The notes under the pieces are model-generated. The model did not search any database. It was not told the DNA's origin and was given only the letters and a program-made list of their open reading frames with translations. A stretch of 64,000 bases of DNA, taken from NCBI RefSeq assembly GCF_001469215.1, contig NZ_LOFH01000006.1, positions 186,001 through 250,000 on the forward strand, written 5' to 3'. Within the stretch, counting starts at the first letter, position 1, and each line of letters opens with the position of its first letter. The position numbers and the translations under genes were made by a program. The stretch comes from Pseudoalteromonas sp. H105. GTDB lineage: Bacteria > Pseudomonadota > Gammaproteobacteria > Enterobacterales > Alteromonadaceae. Below are positions 25,088 through 35,046 of the stretch, one piece after another.

Positions 25088-25849
25088 ATGTCTTTTGAAT
25101 CAATCCAACACGCCTTTATTGATCATATTCGTCAGCCTGACAAAATCTCACTGCCTTTTGGCGTTGAAGACCGCCGAATGGCCATTTATCGTGATTTATT
25201 TTTTAATAATATCGAAGGGTTTATTTCATCGGGTTTTCCGGTTCTAAAAACATTGTACTCCAGTGAAAATTGGCAAAAGCTAATCAGGCGGTTTTTTAGT
25301 GAGCATGACTGTCAATCACCGTATTTCTTAGATATTGCTGCAGAATTTGTCAATTATTTGGTAAATACATATGAGCAATCACAAGATGATCCTATTTTTA
25401 TGATCGAGCTTGCGCATTATGAATGGGTTGAATTAGACGTGTCTATATATCAACAAGACGAGAGTGAGTGTATTATCGACAGTGACTTAACTTCGGCCCC
25501 TTTATATATAAGTAGTACGGCACGCCATTTAAGCTATCAATATGCCGTTCATAATATTAGTGCTGATTATATACCTACCCAACCAGATGCAACCCCGCAT
25601 TATTTTGTGGTTTATAGAGATCAAGAAGATGATACTCAGTTTCTTGTGACGAATGCGATGACGGCATTGTTGCTTTCACTTATTGAGGCGACACCAGGGA
25701 TTCATTTTTATGAACTATGCAATGGCGTGATGCTTCAAGCTCCTCAATTTAGCGAACAACAAATCCAAGCAGGGGCTAAAAGTACGTTACTTACGATGGC
25801 TCAAAAAGGGGTTATTGTGACAAAAAATAAAGATGAAAACCTTTATTGA
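25088..25849 (+). CDS. hvfC: HvfC/DUF2063 partner protein of HvfB
   Basis: 253 residues. The N-terminal DUF2063 domain (about 3-95, FESIQHAFIDHIRQP ... FFSEHDCQSPYFLDIAAEF) is followed by a C-terminal domain typical of BufC/HvfC proteins. These bring the precursor peptide to the DUF692 oxidase. It is not a DNA-binding protein despite the old family label. Five bases after hvfB, in the same operon. A short hairpin and then a 40-codon open frame follow it. Confidence 0.88.
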   Translation: MSFESIQHAFIDHIRQPDKISLPFGVEDRRMAIYRDLFFNNIEGFISSGFPVLKTLYSSENWQKLIRRFFSEHDCQSPYFLDIAAEFVNYLVNTYEQSQDDPIFMIELAHYEWVELDVSIYQQDESECIIDSDLTSAPLYISSTARHLSYQYAVHNISADYIPTQPDATPHYFVVYRDQEDDTQFLVTNAMTALLLSLIEATPGIHFYELCNGVMLQAPQFSEQQIQAGAKSTLLTMAQKGVIVTKNKDENLY

Positions 25850-25855
25850 TAATTT

Positions 25856-25873
25856 CACATGAATTATCATGTG
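25856..25873 (+). other. Short hairpin between hvfC and the small membrane ORF
   Basis: Perfect 7-bp stem CACATGA / TCATGTG with loop ATTA, starting 7 bases after the hvfC stop. The sequence after it (CGCTTTT) is too poor in T to be a good terminator. It may attenuate or stabilise the mRNA. Confidence 0.4.
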
Positions 25874-25909
25874 CGCTTTTAAACGTCGCGCTTAATAAAA
25901 GGTAGTACC

Positions 25910-26032
25910 ATGTCGGAAGATAAAGATTTTAAAGACCCATTTAATTTAATGTATTTCTTAGCATTTTTAGCTATTTTTGTTGGAATTGGTTGCTTGAATG
26001 CAATTTTAGGTTGGATAACTACTCTCTCGTAA
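25910..26032 (+). CDS. Unannotated 40-residue single-pass membrane protein after hvfC
   Basis: An ATG with AAGG eight bases upstream opens a 40-codon frame. A charged start (MSEDKDFKDPF) precedes one hydrophobic helix (LMYFLAFLAIFVGIGCLNAI) and a short tail. Composition is that of a real small membrane protein: charged head, one helix, one Cys in the helix. It is on the hvf strand, 60 bases after hvfC and 265 bases before apt. HvfD, the DoxX-like membrane protein often found with hvfABC, is absent here, so it could serve in the same pathway, but that is a guess. I do not recognise a family. Confidence 0.6.
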   Translation: MSEDKDFKDPFNLMYFLAFLAIFVGIGCLNAILGWITTLS

Positions 26033-26297
26033 TATAATCCATTTAAATGTAATAGGGCTGTACTTGGTACAGCCTTTCTAGCCAGTTTTAATCCATTTTT
26101 TAACGCTTATTTTCTTACCGCAAGCCTAAAGTGCATGTAAATAAAATGACTGCAGCAATTGTTCCCTCGAGACTTAGTGTCATTGTCTCTTGATTTTTTA
26201 TCTTAGTGCGTTTTAATTTCAGCGAAGCTCGCATCTTAGGGTCGCTTGGGTATATAATTACCTGCTTTGTAATATAAACGATATAACAGCTTAAATT

Positions 26298-26837
26298 ATG
26301 ACAACACCATCTATCATTAAAGACAGTATCACAACGATAGCCGACTACCCAAAAGCAGGCATTATGTTTCGTGATGTAACAACGCTAATGGCTGATCCAG
26401 CTGCATTTCAAGCAACTATCAACGCATTTATTGATGCCTATAAAGACCAAGGGTTTACCAAAATTATAGGCACTGAGTCACGCGGTTTCATTTTTGGTGC
26501 GCCGCTTTCATACGCATTAGGAATTCCATTTATTCCAGTGCGTAAACCAGGTAAATTACCTCGTGCTGTTATTTCTCAAGATTATCAACTTGAATATGGC
26601 GAAGATGTGCTTGAACTTCATACGGATGCGATAGTTCCTGGTGATAAAGTGCTTTTAGTGGATGATTTATTAGCAACAGGTGGCACAATTGAAGCGACTG
26701 CTAAGCTAGTAAATAAACTCGGTGGCAATGCAACTGATGCAGCCTTTGTTGTGTCATTACCAGAACTTGGTGGTGAACAACGTATCGAAAAAATGGGCAT
26801 TAAAATCCTAAAACTGGTTGAATTCGAAGGCGAATAA
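26298..26837 (+). CDS. apt: Adenine phosphoribosyltransferase
   Basis: 179 residues. It converts adenine and PRPP to AMP in purine salvage. Visible features are [29 protein letters not shown] and the PRPP-binding loop [13 protein letters not shown] with its two acidic residues. It directly precedes dnaX with a four-base gap, the order of E. coli and most gammaproteobacteria. TATAAT at 26253-26258 is a likely -10 box. Confidence 0.95.
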   Translation: MTTPSIIKDSITTIADYPKAGIMFRDVTTLMADPAAFQATINAFIDAYKDQGFTKIIGTESRGFIFGAPLSYALGIPFIPVRKPGKLPRAVISQDYQLEYGEDVLELHTDAIVPGDKVLLVDDLLATGGTIEATAKLVNKLGGNATDAAFVVSLPELGGEQRIEKMGIKILKLVEFEGE

Positions 26838-26841
26838 TTAC

Positions 26842-29280
26842 ATGAGTTACCAAGTCCTGGCGAGAAAATGGCGTCCTCAGACCTTTCATGAATTGGTCGG
26901 TCAGTCACATGTGAAACAAGCATTAATTAATGCATTAACACAAAATAGACTGCACCACGCTTATTTATTCACTGGGACCCGCGGGGTGGGTAAGACTACG
27001 ATTGCACGAATTTTTGCCAAAAGCTTAAATTGTGACGAAGGTATTTCTGCCCAACCTTGCGGCAAATGCAGCAGCTGTAAGGACATCGAAGCAGGGCGCT
27101 ACATTGATTTACTCGAAATTGATGCTGCATCAAGGACCAAAGTAGAAGATACCCGTGAGATTCTTGATAACGTTCAATACGCACCTACTCGCGGACGTTA
27201 TAAAGTGTACCTTATTGATGAAGTGCACATGCTTTCCAAGCATAGTTTTAATGCGTTATTGAAAACGTTAGAAGAGCCACCAGAACACGTTAAATTTCTA
27301 CTTGCTACAACAGACCCACAAAAGCTACCCGTTACGATACTATCGCGTTGCCTGCAGTTTAATCTGAATGCGTTATCACAACCTGAGATTTTACAGCAAC
27401 TAGAGTATGTACTAAACGAAGAACAATTAAGTTTTGATGAGCAGGCATTACACATCATAGCTAAAGCCGCTGATGGTAGTATGCGCGATGCACTTAGTTT
27501 AACTGATCAAGCTATTGCACAAACAAATGGCAACATACAGCATCAAGCTGTACAAAGTATGTTGGGTTTGATGGATAATCATTACAGTCAACATATACTG
27601 GCTGCGCTACTTGCGCAAGATGGTGCAGGTTTACTGGCTCAAGTAGAGCAAGTTGCATCACAAAACCCACAATATATCTCTTTGTTAGATGATCTCATTG
27701 GTTTAACACATTTAATTCAGCTTACACAACTTGTGCCAGATGCAGCTAAATTAGATGAAGTGAATGCAGAGTTTGTGCGTGAGGTTGCTCTTAGCTGTGA
27801 AAGCACGCAAATTCAAATTTACTATCAGTTACTGCTCAATGGTAAAAAAGATTTACAGTGGGCTCCTGAACCTCGGTTAGGTTTTGAAATGATAATGCTA
27901 AGGCTTCTTGCCTTTGAACCTGCGGGTTCTTTTTCAACGCAAGAGTCACCTAGCACAACGCAGCCGATACAAAACAAAATTGGCCGAGCCAGTGCACTGC
28001 GCGATATTATTAATAAAAATAAAACGGTGCAGCAAAGTCCCAGCGCTGAGGCTAATCGTGAGATACAGCCAACAGTCAGTGATGTAAATGCAGCCGATAA
28101 ACTGCAGTCTGATAATAACATTGCATCGGGGAATCAAGTTGAGCAAAGCAAAACCAGTGAACAACTTGGTGAAGTCGCACAAGCAGTAAATCAAGTCGAT
28201 AAAATAGAAGCACCGTCAAACACTAAAATCACCCACAGCGATGAACATGCTCAGCAGCAAAGTCAAGACGATGCCTACCAACAACACAGTGACGCTGAAC
28301 AAACGTTAGCGACACAGTTTGATGACATTATGAGCAGTGCAGTAGAGCAAGGCTTTAATGACCAAGCCCAAACAGCACAAGTTGAGCCTGACGCTAATAG
28401 CGAACCTCAAGACTTAATTGCCCAACAAGAGTCACAAGCACAATCAGCCATAGCGCGCATTCTACGTGATAGAAACATATCCGGTGCAGGTAAGTTGTCT
28501 GGTGCGAATATTAAGAGCACACAAACTACAGCGCAACAAGTTAACCATGCTGACGAAAATACTCCTAGACCTGAGCCTCAAGCACCATTGGTTGAGTCAC
28601 AGCCACAGCAGGCAGCAGAGCTGCAATCTGCGACTATTGATGCGCCACCTTGGTCGAATGACGCAGGGCAAACCGTAAAAAAGTCAGCGCTCCCAGAAAC
28701 GGGGAGCCAGACACGCTCAGCTAATGAAGTTGCAACAAAAAAAGTTGACTTTAAAGAAAAGCATCAAACAATTACTGAAAATTTAGCGCCTGAGTTACTT
28801 GAGCAAATTAATCCACAGAAAAAGCCTGAAGTGGTTGTACAGGAGCCTAGTATTCCAGTCCCTGATGACTTTCAAAGTCCAATCAGTGAGATTAGATTCG
28901 CTCATCAACAAGATGAGTGGGCGTATTTAATTAAACGGATGGGACTAGGTGGACGAATGCGTCAATTTGCATTGCATTCAATTTTCACTAAACAAGGCCA
29001 TGATTTACATATTGATGTCGATGAATCACAAAAGCACTTAGATTCGCCGATACTTAGGCAAAAGCTCGATGCTGCACTTTCAAGTATATACGAGCACAAC
29101 GTAACGCTCAGTATCAATTTTGCGCAAGGTGTAATTGACTCACCTTATTTAATCCAGCAAAAAATAGATGTTGGACGACATCAGCAAGCAATTGATGTGA
29201 TTAATTCAGATGAAAATATCGTGCAATTTCAGCAGTTATTTTCTGCAATAATAGACGAAAACAGTATCCAGGCATTGTAA
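26842..29280 (+). CDS. dnaX: DNA polymerase III subunits tau/gamma
   Basis: 812 residues from ATG 26842; an in-frame TTG at 26818 is upstream but starts within apt. The clamp-loader AAA+ domain has Walker A GTRGVGKTTIARIFAK, zinc-binding Cys in CGKCSSCKDIEAG, Walker B YLIDEVHML and SRC motif LSRCLQF. Residues about 380-640 are a long Gln/Ala/Ser-rich disordered linker. The C-terminal 170 residues are the tau-specific part that binds the polymerase and helicase. In E. coli a -1 frameshift makes the shorter gamma; a candidate site is present here (see separate feature). Followed by ybaB and recR as in E. coli. Confidence 0.95.
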   Translation: MSYQVLARKWRPQTFHELVGQSHVKQALINALTQNRLHHAYLFTGTRGVGKTTIARIFAKSLNCDEGISAQPCGKCSSCKDIEAGRYIDLLEIDAASRTKVEDTREILDNVQYAPTRGRYKVYLIDEVHMLSKHSFNALLKTLEEPPEHVKFLLATTDPQKLPVTILSRCLQFNLNALSQPEILQQLEYVLNEEQLSFDEQALHIIAKAADGSMRDALSLTDQAIAQTNGNIQHQAVQSMLGLMDNHYSQHILAALLAQDGAGLLAQVEQVASQNPQYISLLDDLIGLTHLIQLTQLVPDAAKLDEVNAEFVREVALSCESTQIQIYYQLLLNGKKDLQWAPEPRLGFEMIMLRLLAFEPAGSFSTQESPSTTQPIQNKIGRASALRDIINKNKTVQQSPSAEANREIQPTVSDVNAADKLQSDNNIASGNQVEQSKTSEQLGEVAQAVNQVDKIEAPSNTKITHSDEHAQQQSQDDAYQQHSDAEQTLATQFDDIMSSAVEQGFNDQAQTAQVEPDANSEPQDLIAQQESQAQSAIARILRDRNISGAGKLSGANIKSTQTTAQQVNHADENTPRPEPQAPLVESQPQQAAELQSATIDAPPWSNDAGQTVKKSALPETGSQTRSANEVATKKVDFKEKHQTITENLAPELLEQINPQKKPEVVVQEPSIPVPDDFQSPISEIRFAHQQDEWAYLIKRMGLGGRMRQFALHSIFTKQGHDLHIDVDESQKHLDSPILRQKLDAALSSIYEHNVTLSINFAQGVIDSPYLIQQKIDVGRHQQAIDVINSDENIVQFQQLFSAIIDENSIQAL
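28737..28743 (+). promoter_or_regulatory. Candidate -1 frameshift site in dnaX
   Basis: Seven A in the frame ACA AAA AAA GTT GAC form an A AAA AAA slippery heptamer. A -1 slip reads AGT then TGA, so translation stops after one codon, giving a product of about 635 residues without the tau C-terminal domain. E. coli dnaX has A AAA AAG followed by a stop after one codon. No strong downstream stem-loop or nearby upstream Shine-Dalgarno was seen, so efficiency is uncertain. Confidence 0.5.
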
Positions 29281-29338
29281 TTCATTACAATAGCCCTTAT
29301 CTTCATGACAATTAAAGATTACACAAAGAGAGAAAATT

Positions 29339-29665
29339 ATGTTTAAAGGTGGAATGGGTAACATGATGAAGCAAGCGCAGCAAATGCAAGAGCGCATGCA
29401 AAAGGCCCAAGAAGAAATAGCTAATATGGAAGTTGTTGGTGAAGCTGGCGCTGGTCTTGTAAAAGTAACCATGCTGGGTAATCACAATGTTCGTCGTGTT
29501 GAGCTTGATGAAAGCTTGATGGAAGATGATAAAGACATGATTGAAGATTTGTTAGCCGCTGCGTGTAACGATGCTGTTCGCCGTGTAGCTGATGAAACTC
29601 AAGAGCGCATGGGTAAAGTAACGGGTGGCATGCAATTACCACCGGGCATGAAAATGCCATTTTAA
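29339..29665 (+). CDS. ybaB: YbaB/EbfC nucleoid-associated protein
   Basis: 108 residues. YbaB/EbfC proteins bind DNA as dimers. The N-terminus is Met/Gln-rich with a coiled-coil helix ([18 protein letters not shown]). The conserved part ([21 protein letters not shown]) and a C-terminal helix with [16 protein letters not shown] follow. It lies between dnaX and recR, the usual place; ACAAAGAGAGAAAATT before the ATG is a fair ribosome site. Confidence 0.93.
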   Translation: MFKGGMGNMMKQAQQMQERMQKAQEEIANMEVVGEAGAGLVKVTMLGNHNVRRVELDESLMEDDKDMIEDLLAAACNDAVRRVADETQERMGKVTGGMQLPPGMKMPF

Positions 29666-29673
29666 GGTAAATA

Positions 29674-30282
29674 ATGCAACTTTCACACAGTTTAAGCCAA
29701 CTTATTGAAGCATTAAGGTGCCAACCCGGCATTGGCCCAAAATCAGCACAACGCATTGCTTTTCACCTACTTGAGCGTGACCGTAAAGGGGGAACTCAAT
29801 TGGGTAATGCGTTAACAAAGGCTATGAGTGCAGTAGGGCATTGCCAATCATGTCGCACTTTTACAGAACAGCCACAATGCGAAATTTGTATGAGTCCTAA
29901 GCGCCAAGACAGTGGTGTTTTATGTGTGGTTGAATCACCCACTGATGTGCTTGCGATAGAGCAAACAGGGCAATTCAAAGGCTTATATTTTGTATTAATG
30001 GGTCACTTATCGCCGATTGATGGTATTGGCCCGAATGAAATAGGCCTTGATATTCTTGAAGCTAAACTAAGTGAAGGTGGCATCAATGAAGTGATACTAG
30101 CAACCAATCCGACGGTTGAGGGCGAAACTACCGCCCATTATATCGCTCAACTATGCCATCGTTATGATGTGGAAGCCTCTCGGATTGCCCATGGTATCCC
30201 CGTGGGTGGCGAGTTAGATTTATTAGATGGTATGACTCTTATGCATGCCTTTAGTGGTCGTAAGGCCGTTAGTAGAGATTAA
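29674..30282 (+). CDS. recR: Recombination mediator RecR
   Basis: 202 residues. HhH region [20 protein letters not shown] is followed by a C4 zinc finger ([16 protein letters not shown]) at about 57-72. A Toprim domain (about 80-175) includes [15 protein letters not shown] and [12 protein letters not shown]. RecR with RecF/RecO loads RecA on gapped DNA. Starts eight bases after ybaB. A strong terminator follows, closing the apt-dnaX-ybaB-recR group. Confidence 0.95.
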   Translation: MQLSHSLSQLIEALRCQPGIGPKSAQRIAFHLLERDRKGGTQLGNALTKAMSAVGHCQSCRTFTEQPQCEICMSPKRQDSGVLCVVESPTDVLAIEQTGQFKGLYFVLMGHLSPIDGIGPNEIGLDILEAKLSEGGINEVILATNPTVEGETTAHYIAQLCHRYDVEASRIAHGIPVGGELDLLDGMTLMHAFSGRKAVSRD

Positions 30283-30295
30283 TTCCTAATTTTTT

Positions 30296-30334
30296 AAAAA
30301 GCCCGTGCATATTTTACATATGCACGGGCTTTTT
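30296..30334 (+). terminator. Terminator after recR
   Basis: Perfect 17-bp stem (AAAAAGCCCGTGCATAT at 30296-30312 and its complement at 30318-30334) with a five-base loop and T tract. Confidence 0.92.
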
Positions 30335-30389
30335 TATTTAACGCGTTTAAACTTTTTTCCTAAACACATAAACCTTTTTTAATTTTTCC

Positions 30390-30417
30390 CTTGAAGTTCA
30401 CACTCTGTGCCCCATAT
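30390..30417 (+). promoter_or_regulatory. Heat-shock (sigma-32) promoter of htpG
   Basis: CTTGAA at 30390-30395, a 14-base spacer, then CCCCATAT at 30410-30417. This matches the RpoH consensus (CTTGAA, CCCCATNT) perfectly and lies about 43 bases before the htpG start codon. Confidence 0.85.
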
Positions 30418-30459
30418 TAAGTGCATAACGCAGACACTTTGCTAATTGGAGATATATAA

Positions 30460-32373
30460 ATGACTGCAGCACAAAAAGAAACATTAGGCTTTCAAACAGA
30501 AGTTAAACAATTATTAAACTTAATGATTCACTCACTTTATTCGAATAAAGAAATATTTTTACGTGAGCTTGTGTCAAATGCTTCAGACGCGGCCGACAAA
30601 CTTCGCTTTTTAGCACTTTCGAATGGTGAATTATATCAAGGCGATGCGGATTTACGCGTTCGTATTAGTGCAGATAAAGATGCAAAAACAGTGACTATCT
30701 CTGACAACGGCATCGGTATGACGCGTGATGAAGTTATTAGCTCGTTAGGCACAATTGCAAAATCAGGCACTGCTGAATTTTTTAAAAACCTAACTGGCGA
30801 CCAAAGTAAAGATTCACAATTAATAGGCCAGTTTGGTGTTGGTTTTTACTCGGCATTTATTGTGGCTGACTTAGTGACAGTTCGTACACGCAAAGCAGGT
30901 GAAGATAAAGGTGTTGAATGGCAATCACAAGGCGAAGGCGAATACACCCTAGAAGAAATTGAAAAAGAAGGTCGTGGTACAGACATTATTCTGCATCTTC
31001 GTGAAGATGAAGCAGAGTTTGCTGATGATTGGCGTTTGCGTAGTATTGTTACTAAATACTCAGATCATATCTCTACACCAGTACAAATGTTTAAAGAAGA
31101 AGTACCTGAGTCAGAAGGCCCAGATGGCGAGAAAACACCTGCAGAGCCAGCACATTGGGAAAGTATTAACCGTGCTACCGCTCTTTGGACGCGTGATAAA
31201 TCAGAAATATCTGAAGACGAGTATAAAGAGTTTTATAAGCATGTTAGCCATGACTGGGAAGAGCCACTAAGCTGGGGCCACAATAAAGTTGAAGGTAAAA
31301 CTGAGTACACAAGCCTCCTTTATATCCCTAAAAAAGCCCCTTTCGATTTATGGAATCGTGAGCGTCAGAGTGGTTTAAAACTTTACGTGCAACGTGTATT
31401 TGTAATGGATGATGCTGAGCAATTTATGCCAAGCTACTTGCGCTTTGTAAAAGGTTTACTAGATTCAAACGATTTACCATTGAATGTATCGCGTGAAATT
31501 TTACAAGATAACAAAGTAACGCAAGCAATTCGTAAGGGCTGTACATCGCGTATTTTAAAAATGCTAGAGCGTATGGCTAAAAACAAAGCTGAAGACTACC
31601 AAACATTTTGGAATGAATTTGGCCAAGTAATGAAAGAAGGCCCAGCTGAAGATGCGACCAACAAAGAAGCAATAGCTAAATTATTACGCTTCTCTTCAAC
31701 GCACACAGACGAAGAAGCTCAAAATGTTTCACTCGAGCAATACATTGAGCGCATGAATGAAGGTCAAGATGCAATTTACTATGTTGTTGCTGACTCGTTT
31801 ACTGCTGCTAAGAGCTCACCACACTTAGAGATCTTCCGTAAGAAAGGTATTGAAGTATTATTACTAAGCGACCGTGTTGATGAGTGGATGATGAGCCACT
31901 TAACAGAGTTCTCTGAAAAGCCATTAAAGTCAATCACACGGGGTGATCTTGATTTAGGTGATTTGGACGACGAAGAAACCAAAAAAGCACAAGAAGAGTC
32001 AGAAAAAGAAGTTGAAGGTTTAGTCGAACGTATTAAAACGACATTGGGTGAGAGCGTTAAAGACGTTCGCTTTACTCACCGCTTAACTGATTCTCCTGCA
32101 TGTGTGGTTAGCGATGACAATGATATGAGCTCACAAATGCAAAAGCTAATGGAGTCTGTAGGTCAAGCAGCACCAGAAGCCAAACCAATTTTTGAGCTTA
32201 ACCCAGAACATCAACTAGTTAAGCATTTAAATGTTGAACAAGATGAAGATAAGTTCTCTCAGTGGTCACATGTGTTGCTTGATCAAGCATTGCTTGCAGA
32301 GCGTGGAACGTTAAAAGATCCAGCAGGTTTCGTGACTCGTTTGAATAAATTGATGCTCGATCTTAGTAAATAA
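30460..32373 (+). CDS. htpG: Chaperone HtpG (Hsp90)
   Basis: 637 residues. It is the cytoplasmic Hsp90 dimer. The N-terminal GHKL ATPase domain shows [23 protein letters not shown] and [12 protein letters not shown]. The middle domain contains [16 protein letters not shown], and the C-terminal dimer domain ends LMLDLSK. It is heat-inducible through the sigma-32 promoter described above. It has its own terminator. Confidence 0.97.
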   Translation: MTAAQKETLGFQTEVKQLLNLMIHSLYSNKEIFLRELVSNASDAADKLRFLALSNGELYQGDADLRVRISADKDAKTVTISDNGIGMTRDEVISSLGTIAKSGTAEFFKNLTGDQSKDSQLIGQFGVGFYSAFIVADLVTVRTRKAGEDKGVEWQSQGEGEYTLEEIEKEGRGTDIILHLREDEAEFADDWRLRSIVTKYSDHISTPVQMFKEEVPESEGPDGEKTPAEPAHWESINRATALWTRDKSEISEDEYKEFYKHVSHDWEEPLSWGHNKVEGKTEYTSLLYIPKKAPFDLWNRERQSGLKLYVQRVFVMDDAEQFMPSYLRFVKGLLDSNDLPLNVSREILQDNKVTQAIRKGCTSRILKMLERMAKNKAEDYQTFWNEFGQVMKEGPAEDATNKEAIAKLLRFSSTHTDEEAQNVSLEQYIERMNEGQDAIYYVVADSFTAAKSSPHLEIFRKKGIEVLLLSDRVDEWMMSHLTEFSEKPLKSITRGDLDLGDLDDEETKKAQEESEKEVEGLVERIKTTLGESVKDVRFTHRLTDSPACVVSDDNDMSSQMQKLMESVGQAAPEAKPIFELNPEHQLVKHLNVEQDEDKFSQWSHVLLDQALLAERGTLKDPAGFVTRLNKLMLDLSK

Positions 32374-32397
32374 CAGGTTCAAAAGAGTCATTAATTG

Positions 32398-32422
32398 AAA
32401 AGGGAGCTTATTGCTCCCTTTT
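32398..32422 (+). terminator. Terminator after htpG
   Basis: Stem AAAAGGGAGC (32398-32407) / GCTCCCTTTT (32413-32422) with loop TTATT and T run. Confidence 0.88.
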
Positions 32423-32502
32423 TTGTGTATTGGGGGTAAGCAATTAGTATAAGTTGCTTGAGTATCCGCGGCGCATATGGAAGAATTCAATCTTTAAAAT
32501 AA

Positions 32503-33195
<693 letters not shown>

Positions 33196-33204
33196 GAATG
33201 ACCA

Positions 33205-33232
33205 AAAAAACCGCCCTGTAGGGCGGTTTTTT
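33205..33232. terminator. Bidirectional terminator between adk and tpx
   Basis: Perfect 12-bp stem AAAAAACCGCCC / GGGCGGTTTTTT around loop TGTA, between convergent genes. Confidence 0.92.
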
Positions 33233-33253
33233 AATTCATTATTTTGTAATGGT

Positions 33254-33835
33254 TTAGAGCGATTTCATCGCATCAATGACGGGTGTGTAATCAGGCTCTT
33301 TTGATAACTCATTAACTAACTGCTTGTAAACAATTTTGTGCTCATTATCTAATATAAATACAGCGCGTGTGAGTAAGCCCATATCTTTAATGATTAACCC
33401 ATAGTTTTGACCAAAATCCCGCCAAACTGAATCTGATAATGTGGTAATTTTGTCAATGTTTTCAGCTTTACAAAACCGTTTTTGTGCGAAAGGCAAGTCT
33501 GCGCTGATTGTCAGCATGGCGATATTTGGAAATTGTTCAGCGACTTTTTCATTAAAATGCTTAGTTTGAATGCTGCACACACCAGTGTCTAAGCTGGGAA
33601 CGACGCTAATTAAAATGGCTTTACCTTGGTAGTCTTTTAGCGTGACAGGGGCAAAAGAATCATTCACAACTTTAAAGTTTGGGGCTTGCTGACTGACTTT
33701 AACGCCATTTCCAAGTAACGTTACAGGTTTTGATTGAGCGGTTACTTTACCAGCATCTAGGGTATTTTGAGTAATATCAGCAGCGGAGGTTGTTGCATAA
33801 AAGCTACATAAAACAAACGTAAACAATCTAAGCAT
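33254..33835 (-). CDS. tpx: Thiol peroxidase (Tpx type) with signal peptide
   Basis: 193 residues. The first 19 form a Sec-type signal (LRLFTFVLCSFYATTSAA). The rest is a Tpx-class peroxiredoxin with peroxidatic Cys in SVVPSLDTGVCSIQT (about C87) and resolving Cys in KRFCKAENI (about C122), 35 residues apart as in Tpx enzymes. It would reduce hydroperoxides in the periplasm. E. coli Tpx has Pro before the Cys-containing VC (LDTPVC); here it is Gly, a notable change. Alone on its strand. The symbol is by class, not proven orthology. Confidence 0.82.
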   Translation of the reverse strand: MLRLFTFVLCSFYATTSAADITQNTLDAGKVTAQSKPVTLLGNGVKVSQQAPNFKVVNDSFAPVTLKDYQGKAILISVVPSLDTGVCSIQTKHFNEKVAEQFPNIAMLTISADLPFAQKRFCKAENIDKITTLSDSVWRDFGQNYGLIIKDMGLLTRAVFILDNEHKIVYKQLVNELSKEPDYTPVIDAMKSL

Positions 33836-34037
33836 AAGGTATTTCCTTTAAAATTAACGCAATTGTATTCAGTGTATTATAATCAACTAACAGGACAAAG
33901 AGTTTACTGTAATTTAAAATTGTAAATATGGGTTACATTGATTAACATATTACACAGTTAAACGTTTATTCGCTGACAAATAACAATAAAGGCATGTTGT
34001 ATACTATATACGTGCAACTGCAAAACAGAGAGAAGCT

Positions 34038-35042
34038 ATGTCAACATCGGTATTAATTTGCGACGACTCAAAGCTAGCACGGCGACAATTAGCACGATCG
34101 TTACCAGATGATTGGGATATCAAAGTTGAGTTTGCTGAAGATGGTGAGCACTGTATTGAGCAAATAAAAGCGATACAGCCAGAAATCCTTTTTCTAGATC
34201 TTAATATGCCAAAAATGGATGGCTACGAAGTACTGCAAGAAATTCAAAATCAATCTCTTTCAGTATTAACCGTTGTAGTGTCGGGTGATATTCAACCTAA
34301 CGCTCACCAACGAGTGCTTGGCTTAGGTGCTATTGATTTTATTCAAAAACCTTGTGATGCTCAAAAACTTGCCGACATCATCGAACACCATGGTATTAAA
34401 GACAAAGCCATGCGGGAGCGTTTAGCGCATCAGCTTGGGGAGCAAGTTGACCCGGATGTGCGGGATATTTATCAAGAGCTAACGAATGTTGCCATGGGCC
34501 AAGCGGGTGACCTACTTGCTCGGTTATTAAATGTTTTCGTCGAGCTGCCTATACCTAACGTCAATATTCTAGAAGTTAATGAATTAGATATGGCGTTGCG
34601 TTCAATTGATGCAAATGCCACGACTTCAGGTGTATGCCAAGGGTTTATCGGTGGGGGCGTATCTGGTGAAGCATTACTGCTTTTGAATGATTCAAGCTTC
34701 AAAGAAATTGCTTCATTAATGAATTACCAAGGCGAGCTAAATAACAAAGTTGAACTTGAGCTACTTATGGATGTTAGCAATATCTTGATTGGTGCAATTC
34801 TTACTGGTCTCTCTCGCCAGTTAGATATGACATTTAGCCAAGGACATCCAGTTGTACTGGGACAGCATTGCGATGTGTCAGATTTAGTGAAAGCTAATAA
34901 GTCGCGCTGGCAACGTACACTTGCTATTGAGATCAGTTACGGCATTGAAAACCACAATATAAATTGTGATTTAATGCTGTTATTTACCGAAGATTCACTG
35001 AAAACTTTGAAATACAAAGTTGCTTATCTATTAGAAGACTAA
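34038..35042 (+). CDS. Receiver-CheC/CheX response regulator
   Basis: 334 residues. The receiver domain (about 1-120) has acidic D9/D10, site D54 (LFLDLNMPKMDGYE) and K near 104 (IQKPCD). The second part is CheC-like: QELTNVAMGQAGDLLARLLN and ELLMDVSNILIGAILTGLSR match the two repeats around the CheC active site. CheC-type proteins dephosphorylate CheY or similar receivers. A four-base gap separates it from the PAS-GGDEF gene, so the pair probably forms one pathway in which receiver output meets c-di-GMP. No chemotaxis genes are nearby. Confidence 0.85.
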   Translation: MSTSVLICDDSKLARRQLARSLPDDWDIKVEFAEDGEHCIEQIKAIQPEILFLDLNMPKMDGYEVLQEIQNQSLSVLTVVVSGDIQPNAHQRVLGLGAIDFIQKPCDAQKLADIIEHHGIKDKAMRERLAHQLGEQVDPDVRDIYQELTNVAMGQAGDLLARLLNVFVELPIPNVNILEVNELDMALRSIDANATTSGVCQGFIGGGVSGEALLLLNDSSFKEIASLMNYQGELNNKVELELLMDVSNILIGAILTGLSRQLDMTFSQGHPVVLGQHCDVSDLVKANKSRWQRTLAIEISYGIENHNINCDLMLLFTEDSLKTLKYKVAYLLED

Positions 35043-35046
35043 CATT

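Noticed and set aside
26818..26841. Upstream TTG start for dnaX within apt
   Set aside because: The ATG at 26842 begins the conserved MSYQVLARKWRP start of DnaX.
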